A stretch of 49,449 nucleotides of DNA from Rhizobium sp. Lineage in GTDB: Bacteria > Pseudomonadota > Alphaproteobacteria > Rhizobiales > Rhizobiaceae. Positions 26,001 to 34,164 of this stretch are shown piece after piece (positions within the stretch are counted from its first letter, which is position 1; every line of letters begins with the position of its first letter). A program made the position numbers and the translations under genes. The DNA lies in the NCBI GenBank assembly GCA_027533385.1, contig JAPZUE010000077.1, positions 1 to 49,449 of the forward strand, given 5' to 3'. The notes under the pieces are model-generated. The model did no database searches. It had not been told where the DNA came from and was given only the letters and a program-made list of their open reading frames with translations.

Positions 26001-29000
26001 ATCCAGCCCGTCGAAGATCGGATTCAGCGCCCGATTGATGATGTTGCCCTGGCTGTCGAGCTCGACTCCGGTCCCGTAGCGGGCTTCGGTCAGGCGAATG
26101 AAGGGTTCGTCCGCAGCGCCGAAGGCGGGGTTGTCGATATTGTTGCCGCTGCCCGAAAGCTCGCGAACACCGCCGGCACCGGTCGTGTCGTCGTCGCCTG
26201 CGAAGGCCGGCAGGCCCTTGATGAGATTGGTGATCCCCTCAATGTCACGCGCCGTGTATTCGAACGCTCCGGCCGGACCTGGAACCGGATCGCCATCGCC
26301 TTCCGAATGATCGCCCGGCGTGGCGAGCTGAGGTGTCTCACCCGAGAAGGTGATCGAATGGGTCCCATTCGAAAGGGTCTTGGTTCCGTTGCTGTTGGCC
26401 GTCAGGCTGTAGCCAGCCGGATCTGCCCCTTCCGGAATTTCCACCACATCCTGAGCACGCAGGGTTCCGACAATCGTATCCAGACCACCGGCGGACCGGA
26501 ACAGGATGCGGTGGGCGGAAGCCAGACCGGAAATGTCGACCGTGTCATTGCCTTCCGAACCGTTGATCGTGATCGTGTTGAAGCTCAGATTGGTCGGATT
26601 GAAGTTGCCGATCGGAATGACCTGGTTGGCACCAGCACCCGTGTTGATGACGATCTCTTCGATGTTGTCGAGTTCGGCGATGATATTGGCATTCGTCGTG
26701 CCACCACGGGTGATGACGATTTCGGTCTGACCGTTCAATCCGGTGATACCGGCTGCAAGTGCTGCCACACGGGAATAGACGCGGAAGACCTCATCCGTGC
26801 CGTCACCATTGATGATGATGGTGTCATTGCCGGTGCCGCCGTTGACGAAGTCGCGGCCGTCCCCGACATTCCAGACGACGATGTCGTCACCTGTTCCAGC
26901 ATCGACCGTATCGTTCCCGGCTCCCGTGAAGACGATGTCGGTGCCGCCTTGCGCGGTGATCGTCGACCCGGCCCCATCACCGACAATTATGTTGCGTCCA
27001 CCGTCACCATTGATGTTGCCTCCATCAAAGCTGATGTTCACGGACGCCGTATCGGTGGCGACCCCATCGCTCACGGTATAGGTGGCGGTCCGGTTCGCCT
27101 GGGCAGTGTAGTTGAATACCGTGGAACTGCCGGATCGCTGGACCCCGAACTGACCCTGGCTTTCGGTAATCCCAGTGATCGACAGGACGCCGTCCGGATC
27201 GGTGTCATTCTGCAACAGGACCCAATCGGGCAGTGTGAAGTTGCCCTGGATGTTGGTGATGACGCTGTCGTTGGCAGCATTGGGCAAATCATTGACCGAA
27301 ACCACGTTGATCGTTGTCGTGGCGGTATTGCTGTTGAATACACCGTCGTTGACGGTGATCTCGACGATGCGATCGACCGTGCTGGGGTTCTCCGAATTGT
27401 TCTGGAACTGGATCGCCTGGATTGCCGCCTGCCACAAACCGATCTGCGGCTCGTTGCCTGTCAGCGTCACGGTAATCCGCCCAGCCACGCTGGTATCAAC
27501 GGTGCTGTTGATATTGCCCGGCAGGTTCCCCGGGATATCGAAACTATCGCCGGCCTGCGCATTGGTGAGCACGATGCGCGCCGAGACGATCTGATCATTC
27601 TCGATGATGACGGGGGTGGAAGCGATGTTCTGGTCCGCGCCGTCTTCGGTGAATGTCGTCTCGTAGTTGACCACCGGTGCTGATGTGTAGGTTATCGCGA
27701 GATTGTCGATCCGCACGTCATCATTGTTGCCAAGCGCCGTGGTCACGAAGCGAATGGCGGCATTTTCTGTGAAGGGGCCGGTCAGCGTGATAAGGCGGTT
27801 GGCATTGCCCGTGGCGCTGTTGATGAGGTCGACCTCAACGAAGTTCGCCTCGCTTCCATCTCTGGAGAAAAAGACCCGTACACTGTCGTTGTCTCCGGCA
27901 TCCAGGCTGTTTTCCTGGACCGAATAGGCAAGCGTTGCCGAACTGGCCCCGGCAAGGTTGACAGCTCTCTGGATCTGCGCGCCGTCGCCCCCCACGAACC
28001 GAAGCTGGTTCGTGCCATTGTCGAGCTGAATCTGGCCACCGGTGATAACATTGCCGGTGACGGTATCGTTTGTTTCGACCCAGGACGACGCCCAGGCTGC
28101 AGTTCCGTTGGAATTGTTGTGCGCCGGTGTTTCGAAGTTGTCGCGATACTGGCCCGATGGCGTCTGGAGATAGAGCTTCGGCGGCGTCAGCGAAACATCG
28201 CCATCGGCAAACCGCAGCACTTCGATATTCTTCACGCGGTCGATGCCGTCAGAGGTGACCAGCCCGAGTGCACCGGTCGGATCGACCTGAAGGTGGGACA
28301 CCGTGAAGGTGCCGTCATCGTTCTGGACGATGCTGTAGTTTGCACGGACATCCGAGTATACCGCCACGTCGTTGTCACCGGTTTTCCCGCCGTCCACGAT
28401 TTCGCGAACGATCTCCATCTGGCCGGGCGTGACGGTCCGCTCAAGCAGCAGATCGGACAGCGCCTTGCCACCGAAGGCCGGCGCCGTATTCGCCGGGATT
28501 TCACCCTTCACAAGCTGAGACTGGAGGTAGACGGGGCCTGCAAGACTGTCCGCCGTATACACGCCGGATGGCGTGCTGATGCGGATGCGGACGTTGAGCC
28601 AGGCGTCGCCGTCGATCACGTCGTCACCGCCACGCCCCTCGATCAGGTCGCTGCCACCGCCGCCGAGCAGGATATTGCCGTCGTCGAAGGCGATTTCGGC
28701 TTCGCGGCCGGCTTCACCGACGGTCGTCGTATTCTGAACGAGGTTGCCCAGCAGTTCCCGCAGTCCGGCGATACGATCGATGCCGGCCTGGCTCAGATGG
28801 TGCTTGACCATGGTGTTTTCGGCACCGGCGAGGTTGCCACCGGGCTCGGCTTCCGGATCGGGCGTCGCCGGGAAGGCCGTCGCACGATTGTCACCGAGCA
28901 GCACGTCGTTCTGCTTGTAGCCCGACAGACCTTCGACGGCGTCGAAACGATTGCGCAGGATGTCCTGCTGGTCGGTGGTGAAGATCGGCTTGGTCAGATC

Positions 29001-32000
29001 CGCATCGGCATTTTCTGTATTGCCCTTGTAGATCGCCCAGTCATAGCCCCACATGCCTTCATTGCGCATGACGCTTTCGCCCTGCACCATGATGTCGTCG
29101 CCGGATTCGGCGTCGAAGTCATGCTCGTTCTCACCGGCAAACATGACGTCGTGGCCGAGAATGGTCGAGTTGAAAAACAGTTCGGAATTGTCGCCGGCCG
29201 TCGTGTCGAAGCCATTGCCGCCTTCGATCCAGTCGTCGCCTTCGTTGCCGAGCAGGAAGTCGCCGCCTTCGCCGCCGAGCAGGAAGTCGTCGCCTTCACC
29301 GCCGAACATTTCCTTGCCGTCAGGACCGGCAATCAGGACGTCGGAGCCCTGGTTGCCGAAGACGAGTGCCAGGCCCGAGCCGCCGTGAATGACGTCGTTG
29401 CCTTCTTCGCCCATCAGGAAGTCAGTCTCGCCGATATCCGTCCCGGAATTGGTGATGATATCGTCGCCTTCGCCGCCATGGATCTTGTCGACGCCGTAGC
29501 CGGCCTCGATCCGGTCGTTGCCGCCGCGACCCCAGACCGTATCGTCGCCGCCACCGGCAACGATCGTATCCGCCTGGTTGGTGCCCTGGATGAGCACATG
29601 GTCGTTGCCATTGTACTTGATGAAATTGGCGCCGCGTTCAACGATCGGTGCCAGAGCATTCTGGAAGGGATCGGTGCCGACCGGATCAGCGTAGCCCCAC
29701 TTGGTCTGTTCTGCGAGATCGACATAGAGAACATGATCCGGAACCGAGAAGATGTCGCCCGGAACCGCATAGCCCAGCTGGCCGATATCGGTATTGCGCA
29801 TGACCATCTCGGCAAACGAGTTGGCCTCCAGTTCGTTCAGAAGGTTCAGACCCTGCGTACGCGAGAGGTAGTAGAAGCGGTCGCCGTTCTGCAGGTTTTC
29901 GAGCTGCAACTCGAAAACGAAGGAGAAGGTAGAGCCCAGCATGCCGCCAAACGCCATCTTCTTTTCGGCAAGACCGCCGATCCACAGATCGACGTCGTTG
30001 AGGCCACCGAGATTGGTGTAGGCGCCGGTACCGTTGAGGAAATCCATGCGGTCGGCCGGAGCACCGGTGCCACCGAAGACGAGTTTCATCGCTGCATCGC
30101 GCTTGGCTTCAGCGGTCGTGGCACCCGTGATCGTCGCATGCGTACCATAGGCCGCGATGAAGTTGACGATCGAGGCCGGGTTCTTCAGGTTCATGCCGAA
30201 ATCGACCCAGTTCTTGTAGGGGTCGAGCTGCGTATCGCCATTGGCGATCGCCTTGAATTGTGCGCGGGCGGCGTTCAGGCTCGGAATGCCGGTCTCACGG
30301 CCGCGCGCAATGTTGAGGGCGGCGAGGTCGAGCGGAATGCCGACAAGGTGGTTGCGTAGAACGTCGGTGACGAATTCGTCGATCTCGTTGCCGACCTGGC
30401 CGGTCATGCCACGAATGACGGCACCGGCCCCCTGGTCCGCGGTGATCTGGCCCGGCGCATAGGCCGTCGGGTTCAGGAAGGCGGTGAACAGGTCCATCGA
30501 CGTCTTGACGCCCGTGGCGCTGACGCTGTCGACGGTTTCGTTCAGCATCGAGTGGCCGAAGCGATAGACCACATGCGCGAATTCGGCAAAGATCGCCGGA
30601 TTGATATCCATCGAAGGGTTGAAGACGAAGGCGTCGACATCCGGCTGGATCTTGCGGGCGAACTCCTCGAAGACGAGGTGCTGATACTGCATTTCAGTGG
30701 TGAAGCGGGCGGCCTGGAAGAGACGCTCGCCATCCCAGTTCAGCGTCGCCAGGTTGGACGGCAGGGCGGTCACATCGGTCGCCAGCCATTCGTTCAGGAA
30801 AGCGAAGTTGCCGCTCTGAGCCGCAGCGATCGCCTGCTCCTTGACCTGCTCGACGATGCGATTGTGCTCGGCATGGAAGATATGGTGAACGGCGGTCAGG
30901 CCGATGTTTTCGTTACCGCGGCCATCACCGGTGACGAAATGCGCATCGAGCAATTCGTTGTCATAGGTCGTGGCCTGGCCGAACTGGTTGACCGGAATTG
31001 GGTTGTTGGCAACAGTGTCGGTATCAGCCGTCTTCATGACATCAGGGGTCGCAGGGTTGCGGTCATGGTCGACCAGACCCGGGACCGCGTTATGCGCGAT
31101 GTCGTCCAGAAACGCATGATTGGTCAGCACCGCGTTTGCGAGGCTGATCGGATTTGCCAGATTGCCCTCGACCCAGACGATGTTGCCTGCCGTCCCCGTG
31201 GCCAGCATCGGGAAACCGTTCGGTCCGCGGACGAATTCGCCATAGGCATCCATCCGGAACAGCGGGACCGTTCCGACATATTCGTCGGTCAGGTTGATCC
31301 CGAGCATATCGCGCGCCTGCGCCTTGACCTCGGCCCAGGTCGCAATCCCCTTCGAACCTTCCAGAAGGTGGCCGGTCGATGCAGGCTTGCCGTCGACCAG
31401 TTTGTATTCGCGCAGGAAAAGCTGCTTCGATGCGATCGAGGAATAGGTCTGGTTCTGGTCGACGAATGGCGTCGTCAGGTTGAGCGGCGTTTGCGGCGCG
31501 CGCGTCAGAACCATGTAGTTTGTACGGCTGCCTTCCACGTAAAGCGGATCATCGGGCGCCAGCGGAATATAGATCTTGTCGTTGCCACCCTTCTGGACCA
31601 GATCGAGACCGTGATCGAAGAACTGGCCGAACAGTGTGAACCAGGAATTGTAAGGCGCAGACAGGCCTTCGTCCGGCGCAACGTTCTCGATCAGGATCGA
31701 CGGACCGTCGAAGCTGATGCCATAGGTGTTCTCCAGCGATGTCGCCAGCGTCTTGGTGACATCCGCAATCAGAACTGCGTCAGTCTTCTGCTCGGCGGCA
31801 GGCAGCGCATTATTGGCGGTCTTTGCCGTCAGCAGAGCTGCGTCAAACTGTGTCTTGATCGAGGTGACGGCGTTAAGGACATTCCCCGTGTAGCCGGCCT
31901 GCATGAGGGCCGTGTAGATCGCAGCGGGGTTCGACAGCGTCTGATCGACGATCAGGTTGGAAATCAGGCGCGGATCGGCATCGGCAACAGCGCCGGTCGG

Positions 32001-32369
32001 CGTGTAGGCGCCACCGATCGTCGTGAAACTGTTTTGCCCGGTTCGGATCTGGAAGGTATCGCCATCGCTGACGCGCCATTCGTCGCCGAGAAGATCGAGA
32101 AAGGGCTGGTCCACCGCACCCCAGTTCTCACGGCCGGCGCCCAAATTGTTGAAGCTCCCGTCCACGGTGCGCAGCCCGTAGGGCACATGCTCGGCACTGA
32201 TCGCCAGCGTCGCGCCGGGGGTTGCCTGGTCGACCACATTGCCCAGCTCGTCGACCCAGATATTGGTGAGCGCTTTCGCATCTCCGGCAGAGTGTGCGAT
32301 CGAGTTTGCTTCGGCAATCTTGATCTGACGCAGGATGAATTCGAGATCGTGCTGATTTACCTGGACCAT
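23067..32369 (-). CDS. Giant RTX exoprotein with two animal-type heme peroxidase domains (MopA-like)
   Basis: The product is 3100 residues. The first peroxidase domain (about residues 225-860) has the heme-linked Asp and distal His in FGQFFDHGLDL (Asp252, His253), the catalytic Arg in GDGRGNENIGLTAVHH (Arg484, Glu487) and the proximal His in FGHSMLNETV (His606). The second (about 1985-2700) repeats this set: FGQYFDHGLDF (His2158), GDGRANENFTLTSMHT (Arg2340) and IGHSLIGDT (His2437). RTX repeats lie at about 935-1060, near 1235, near 1790-1850 and 2813-2926. A Gly/Asp/Ser-rich linker lies at about 2718-2803. There is no N-terminal signal peptide; the acidic C-terminus ending NDFLGVS fits type I export. 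The architecture matches MopA-type proteins implicated in Mn(II) oxidation by Aurantimonas, but other oxidations are possible. No clear Shine-Dalgarno precedes the ATG. Confidence 0.92.
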   Translation of the reverse strand: MVQVNQHDLEFILRQIKIAEANSIAHSAGDAKALTNIWVDELGNVVDQATPGATLAISAEHVPYGLRTVDGSFNNLGAGRENWGAVDQPFLDLLGDEWRVSDGDTFQIRTGQNSFTTIGGAYTPTGAVADADPRLISNLIVDQTLSNPAAIYTALMQAGYTGNVLNAVTSIKTQFDAALLTAKTANNALPAAEQKTDAVLIADVTKTLATSLENTYGISFDGPSILIENVAPDEGLSAPYNSWFTLFGQFFDHGLDLVQKGGNDKIYIPLAPDDPLYVEGSRTNYMVLTRAPQTPLNLTTPFVDQNQTYSSIASKQLFLREYKLVDGKPASTGHLLEGSKGIATWAEVKAQARDMLGINLTDEYVGTVPLFRMDAYGEFVRGPNGFPMLATGTAGNIVWVEGNLANPISLANAVLTNHAFLDDIAHNAVPGLVDHDRNPATPDVMKTADTDTVANNPIPVNQFGQATTYDNELLDAHFVTGDGRGNENIGLTAVHHIFHAEHNRIVEQVKEQAIAAAQSGNFAFLNEWLATDVTALPSNLATLNWDGERLFQAARFTTEMQYQHLVFEEFARKIQPDVDAFVFNPSMDINPAIFAEFAHVVYRFGHSMLNETVDSVSATGVKTSMDLFTAFLNPTAYAPGQITADQGAGAVIRGMTGQVGNEIDEFVTDVLRNHLVGIPLDLAALNIARGRETGIPSLNAARAQFKAIANGDTQLDPYKNWVDFGMNLKNPASIVNFIAAYGTHATITGATTAEAKRDAAMKLVFGGTGAPADRMDFLNGTGAYTNLGGLNDVDLWIGGLAEKKMAFGGMLGSTFSFVFELQLENLQNGDRFYYLSRTQGLNLLNELEANSFAEMVMRNTDIGQLGYAVPGDIFSVPDHVLYVDLAEQTKWGYADPVGTDPFQNALAPIVERGANFIKYNGNDHVLIQGTNQADTIVAGGGDDTVWGRGGNDRIEAGYGVDKIHGGEGDDIITNSGTDIGETDFLMGEEGNDVIHGGSGLALVFGNQGSDVLIAGPDGKEMFGGEGDDFLLGGEGGDFLLGNEGDDWIEGGNGFDTTAGDNSELFFNSTILGHDVMFAGENEHDFDAESGDDIMVQGESVMRNEGMWGYDWAIYKGNTENADADLTKPIFTTDQQDILRNRFDAVEGLSGYKQNDVLLGDNRATAFPATPDPEAEPGGNLAGAENTMVKHHLSQAGIDRIAGLRELLGNLVQNTTTVGEAGREAEIAFDDGNILLGGGGSDLIEGRGGDDVIDGDAWLNVRIRISTPSGVYTADSLAGPVYLQSQLVKGEIPANTAPAFGGKALSDLLLERTVTPGQMEIVREIVDGGKTGDNDVAVYSDVRANYSIVQNDDGTFTVSHLQVDPTGALGLVTSDGIDRVKNIEVLRFADGDVSLTPPKLYLQTPSGQYRDNFETPAHNNSNGTAAWASSWVETNDTVTGNVITGGQIQLDNGTNQLRFVGGDGAQIQRAVNLAGASSATLAYSVQENSLDAGDNDSVRVFFSRDGSEANFVEVDLINSATGNANRLITLTGPFTENAAIRFVTTALGNNDDVRIDNLAITYTSAPVVNYETTFTEDGADQNIASTPVIIENDQIVSARIVLTNAQAGDSFDIPGNLPGNINSTVDTSVAGRITVTLTGNEPQIGLWQAAIQAIQFQNNSENPSTVDRIVEITVNDGVFNSNTATTTINVVSVNDLPNAANDSVITNIQGNFTLPDWVLLQNDTDPDGVLSITGITESQGQFGVQRSGSSTVFNYTAQANRTATYTVSDGVATDTASVNISFDGGNINGDGGRNIIVGDGAGSTITAQGGTDIVFTGAGNDTVDAGTGDDIVVWNVGDGRDFVNGGTGNDTIIINGDGTDEVFRVYSRVAALAAGITGLNGQTEIVITRGGTTNANIIAELDNIEEIVINTGAGANQVIPIGNFNPTNLSFNTITINGSEGNDTVDISGLASAHRILFRSAGGLDTIVGTLRAQDVVEIPEGADPAGYSLTANSNGTKTLSNGTHSITFSGETPQLATPGDHSEGDGDPVPGPAGAFEYTARDIEGITNLIKGLPAFAGDDDTTGAGGVRELSGSGNNIDNPAFGAADEPFIRLTEARYGTGVELDSQGNIINRALNPIFDGLDPRAISDAIGAQETNLPKAPNDANIFFMAFGQYFDHGLDFLPKGGAGKVVIDGADIPGPTAANFTDLTRGSLANPLQSASDTPEHLNKTSPYVDQNQVYGSNVIVGQFLRESDGDYGVGSRILMGPEDPSAPGFHLMSTLRELLDHHRAAGTVFEGPGLGAGKTLMEYYPTLWTEAGGYNMAVVRQLAGDFMGSSHALLLDANPMISPLDHYIGGDGRANENFTLTSMHTIWARNHNFHVEKLQAAGFEGTPEELFQAAKMVNEAEYQRVVFTEFADALIGGIQGDGSHGFEAYNDQATASISHEFAAAVYRIGHSLIGDTITVKGANGQNVSVNLFDAFLNPTNDVFTESELAALRARGYDPKPGYEQLGTGAILSGIIEQPAEDVDFNIVNAVRNDLVRIRADLFAFNVARGRDVGLGTLNQVKADLKASTDPYIKFAVEFLEANGGSMNPYSSWQDFQQRNGISDAVIAQFIAAYPDLVLRADQIAAFKAINGNIVTVNQDGTGLVKGIDRVDLWVGGLAEKHFNGGMAGDTFWVVLHEQFDRLQEADRFYYLERFDNFDLYENFIDGQGFSDIVARNTGLTGLPENIFSSDVEDGADGGGEGDGDGDGQTGGGDTGGDTGGEDGDGEDDGEDDGDGSSDGDGEGEGEGSDDGDGDGAGSGSGSGSGSGSGTGGGTTPTPVPVAALTLIGTALSDTLLGAGGNDTILGGAGTDILVGQAGADILRGEDGDDVVTGGDGDDFINAGLGDDEVHAGEGKDIVFGGAGSDQIFAGAGNDTIEGGAGDDRIWAGDGNDTVIATANDGNDTYYGEAGIDTLDYAASSANLTVDLGNGFNQRGSVSGGTTGSDTFYGFENFVGGSGHDKITASTAVNVIDGGLGDDVFKFSSAASADGDTIYGFQTGDRIDFTGMNPNGTMKLEAGQMIDAIGDVTITHEMRDGEEFTIIRGNTQGDNAADFELSLHGRHNLTINDFLGVS
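23960..24215 (-). repeat. Low-complexity linker, Gly/Asp/Glu/Ser-rich
   Basis: This segment of the giant peroxidase gene encodes about 85 residues almost wholly of Gly, Asp, Glu and Ser, ending in an (SG)n run and TPTPVP. It joins the second peroxidase domain to the C-terminal RTX block. Its simple repeats are prone to slippage, so its length may vary between strains. Confidence 0.85.
29190..29570 (-). repeat. Internal RTX repeat block after peroxidase domain 1
   Basis: GGxGxDxL-type units (GGEGDDFLLGGEGGDFLLGN and neighbours) directly follow the first peroxidase domain. Calcium binding here would fold the middle of the protein only after export. Confidence 0.8.
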
Positions 32370-32417
32370 GTTTGTATCGGGAAAGCCCCGCCTCCGATTT
32401 TCACGCCCCTGTGACTT

Positions 32418-32436
32418 TTTGTCAGGGATTTGTCAG
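32418..32436. promoter_or_regulatory. Direct repeat upstream of the giant peroxidase gene
   Basis: TTTGTCAG occurs at 32418-32425 and again at 32429-32436, exactly 11 bp (one helical turn) apart and about 50-65 bp upstream of the peroxidase start. This is a typical layout for side-by-side binding of a regulator such as a NarL-type response regulator. Confidence 0.4.
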
Positions 32437-32514
32437 ATGTGCAGGGTCGCATAGCCCTCTAAAATCGGTAGGGAACTTGGTCTCGTGAATTCTTGGATCA
32501 AAGTCCAAACTTCT

Positions 32515-32532
32515 TTCAGACCTTCGTCTGAA
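32515..32532. promoter_or_regulatory. Dyad between the peroxidase and histidine kinase genes
   Basis: TTCAGAC (32515-32521) and GTCTGAA (32526-32532) form a perfect 7-bp inverted repeat around CTTC. It lies in the 274-bp divergent region and could be an operator for either unit. As RNA on the plus strand it would also form a hairpin in the kinase leader. Confidence 0.4.
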
Positions 32533-32643
32533 CTTTGTAAGACCTCCGTCGACATGTTGACCCTCATAGTGCATCAATAGATGCAACGATAATCCTGGAG
32601 AGCACGTGGATTTATACTGCGGCCCGAAGGACAGGGAGGGAGC

Positions 32644-32682
32644 ATGATTTCAAAACGCAAAGCTGCACGTGGTCTATCGTGA
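32644..32682 (+). CDS. Twelve-codon leader ORF coupled to the histidine kinase
   Basis: ATG at 32644 follows GGGAGGGAG, the best ribosome site in the region. It encodes MISKRKAARGLS and stops at TGA 32680-32682, which overlaps the GTG start of the kinase (GTGA). This gives a leader peptide with translational coupling. A sequencing or assembly indel joining it to the kinase frame is the alternative. Confidence 0.45.
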   Translation: MISKRKAARGLS

Positions 32683-34121
32683 AGCTGACCAGTCCGATGA
32701 AGCTTGAAGCCGATCGATCGGGCAGCTCGCTTGCTGGACGCCTGTGGAGAAAGATTGAATCCCTTTCTCTGTCGGCACAATTCCTGATCGCCGCATCGCT
32801 GATCGTCTTCTGCCTCATGGCAGGGGTAAGCATCTTTGCAGCTGCGCAGGTCGAGAAGGCGGCACTGAACGCGGCGGGCTCGGCAGGTGCAGTGCGCATG
32901 CAGATCCTGATCGCCCCCCTGATCGAGGGCGCGGAAGACGGAGAGGTGCGGTTTGATGAGGCGCTCCAGAGCAAAGTCTCGGCCTTGATCGGGCAAGGGC
33001 CAGCAGGGCAACGGATACGCAACATCAAGATCTGGGCCGCGGACGGGCGGCAGCTATTTCCCGCAAACGGCATGACCGGGGAACCGGTGCTGTTCGACGA
33101 GCTCGCCCAGGCGCTCTCGGGCGCCATCGTCGTGTCGCGCACCTCGGACGCAAAGCATGAATACAGCGAGGAAGAGGTATCCGAGCCACTTCTTGAGGTC
33201 TATGCGCCGCTGGTGCGTGCAGCAGACGGGACCGTATTGCTGGCTGGCGAGATCTACGAGGAGTCGGAAGTTCTGGAGCGTCAGATTGCAGAGACCCGGC
33301 TGACATCCATGCTGGGAGTCTTTCTGCTCGCCGTACCCATGCTGTCACTCCTCTATCTGGTTGTCCGCAAAGGCGCGCGCCTGATTGAGCAGCAGCGCAA
33401 GACCTTGCGGGAAAGCCTGCGCAATGCCATCGAGCTTTCAATCGAAAACAACAGGCTTCGCCTACTGGCGGACAATGCCCGCGTTGAAGCTGGGAAATTG
33501 AACGAGCGCATCCTCGATCAGATCGGCGCCGACCTGCATGACGGCTCCGTCCAGTTGCTGACACTCGTCAAACTTCGGTTGAGCGACCTGACAATGCCGC
33601 GGGCCGACATCACGCCACCGGTGCGGGACGCACTTGGCAAGGTTCTCGATCTGGTTGGCAACATTCTCGATGAAGTTCGCAATCTCTCGGCCGGCCTCGT
33701 CCTCCCCGAGCTCGAAGATGCCAGCATCGACGAAGCCCTACAGCTCGCCGTGAAACGATACCTCGAAATCACTGGACGGGAGACGATGCTGGTCGGCAGC
33801 GCCGGCATCGATCTGCGCATTCCCGACCTGTCGATCTGCATATACCGTTTCGTGCTCGAAGGCCTGATGAACAGCTACCGTCACGCCAACAGCAACAGCC
33901 ATATGGTGCGCTACAGCTTCAAGCGTGGCCGCCTGTTCATCGCCGTCATCGACATCGGCCAGCGTCCGGTACTGTCGTCGAAGAGGGAAGTACAGCGCGC
34001 GAAGCTCGGGAAAATCAGCCAGAAGAGACGTATCAGAAACTTCGGTGGCCGCATGCGCTATTTCCCGAGGAAGAACGGATCCTTCGCTGTTGCAAGCTTG
34101 CCGATCGGGATCGTCGACTGA
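32679..34121 (+). CDS. Sensor histidine kinase, NarL-partner type, with degenerate ATP lid
   Basis: The product is 480 residues from GTG 32679; an ATG six codons later is an alternative. Two membrane helices (about residues 31-52 and 207-228) flank a periplasmic sensor domain. The dimerisation helix is HisKA_3-like, with the phosphoacceptor in ILDQIGADLHDGSVQLLTL (His287). The ATPase domain keeps the N box (FVLEGLMNSYRHAN) but its G1 box reads VIDIGQRP instead of DxGxG. The following lid (KLGKISQKRRIRNFGGRM) is also altered from the usual LGLxxMRER form. Autokinase activity may therefore be reduced or the protein may act mainly as a phosphatase. It is divergent from the peroxidase gene and convergent with a NarL-type response regulator, its likely partner. 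Confidence 0.85.
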   Translation: MKLTSPMKLEADRSGSSLAGRLWRKIESLSLSAQFLIAASLIVFCLMAGVSIFAAAQVEKAALNAAGSAGAVRMQILIAPLIEGAEDGEVRFDEALQSKVSALIGQGPAGQRIRNIKIWAADGRQLFPANGMTGEPVLFDELAQALSGAIVVSRTSDAKHEYSEEEVSEPLLEVYAPLVRAADGTVLLAGEIYEESEVLERQIAETRLTSMLGVFLLAVPMLSLLYLVVRKGARLIEQQRKTLRESLRNAIELSIENNRLRLLADNARVEAGKLNERILDQIGADLHDGSVQLLTLVKLRLSDLTMPRADITPPVRDALGKVLDLVGNILDEVRNLSAGLVLPELEDASIDEALQLAVKRYLEITGRETMLVGSAGIDLRIPDLSICIYRFVLEGLMNSYRHANSNSHMVRYSFKRGRLFIAVIDIGQRPVLSSKREVQRAKLGKISQKRRIRNFGGRMRYFPRKNGSFAVASLPIGIVD

Positions 34122-34164
34122 TCCGTGTCTCGATGATCGGAGAAAGCTTCGTCGCGACGAACTT

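Noticed and set aside
24381..27683. A plus-strand open frame of 1100 codons opposite the giant peroxidase gene
   Set aside because: It is an antisense shadow of a high-GC, Asp/Gly-rich gene whose codons rarely give stops on the other strand. It has no recognisable domain or ribosome site. The same holds for 28119-30359 and 30552-32414.
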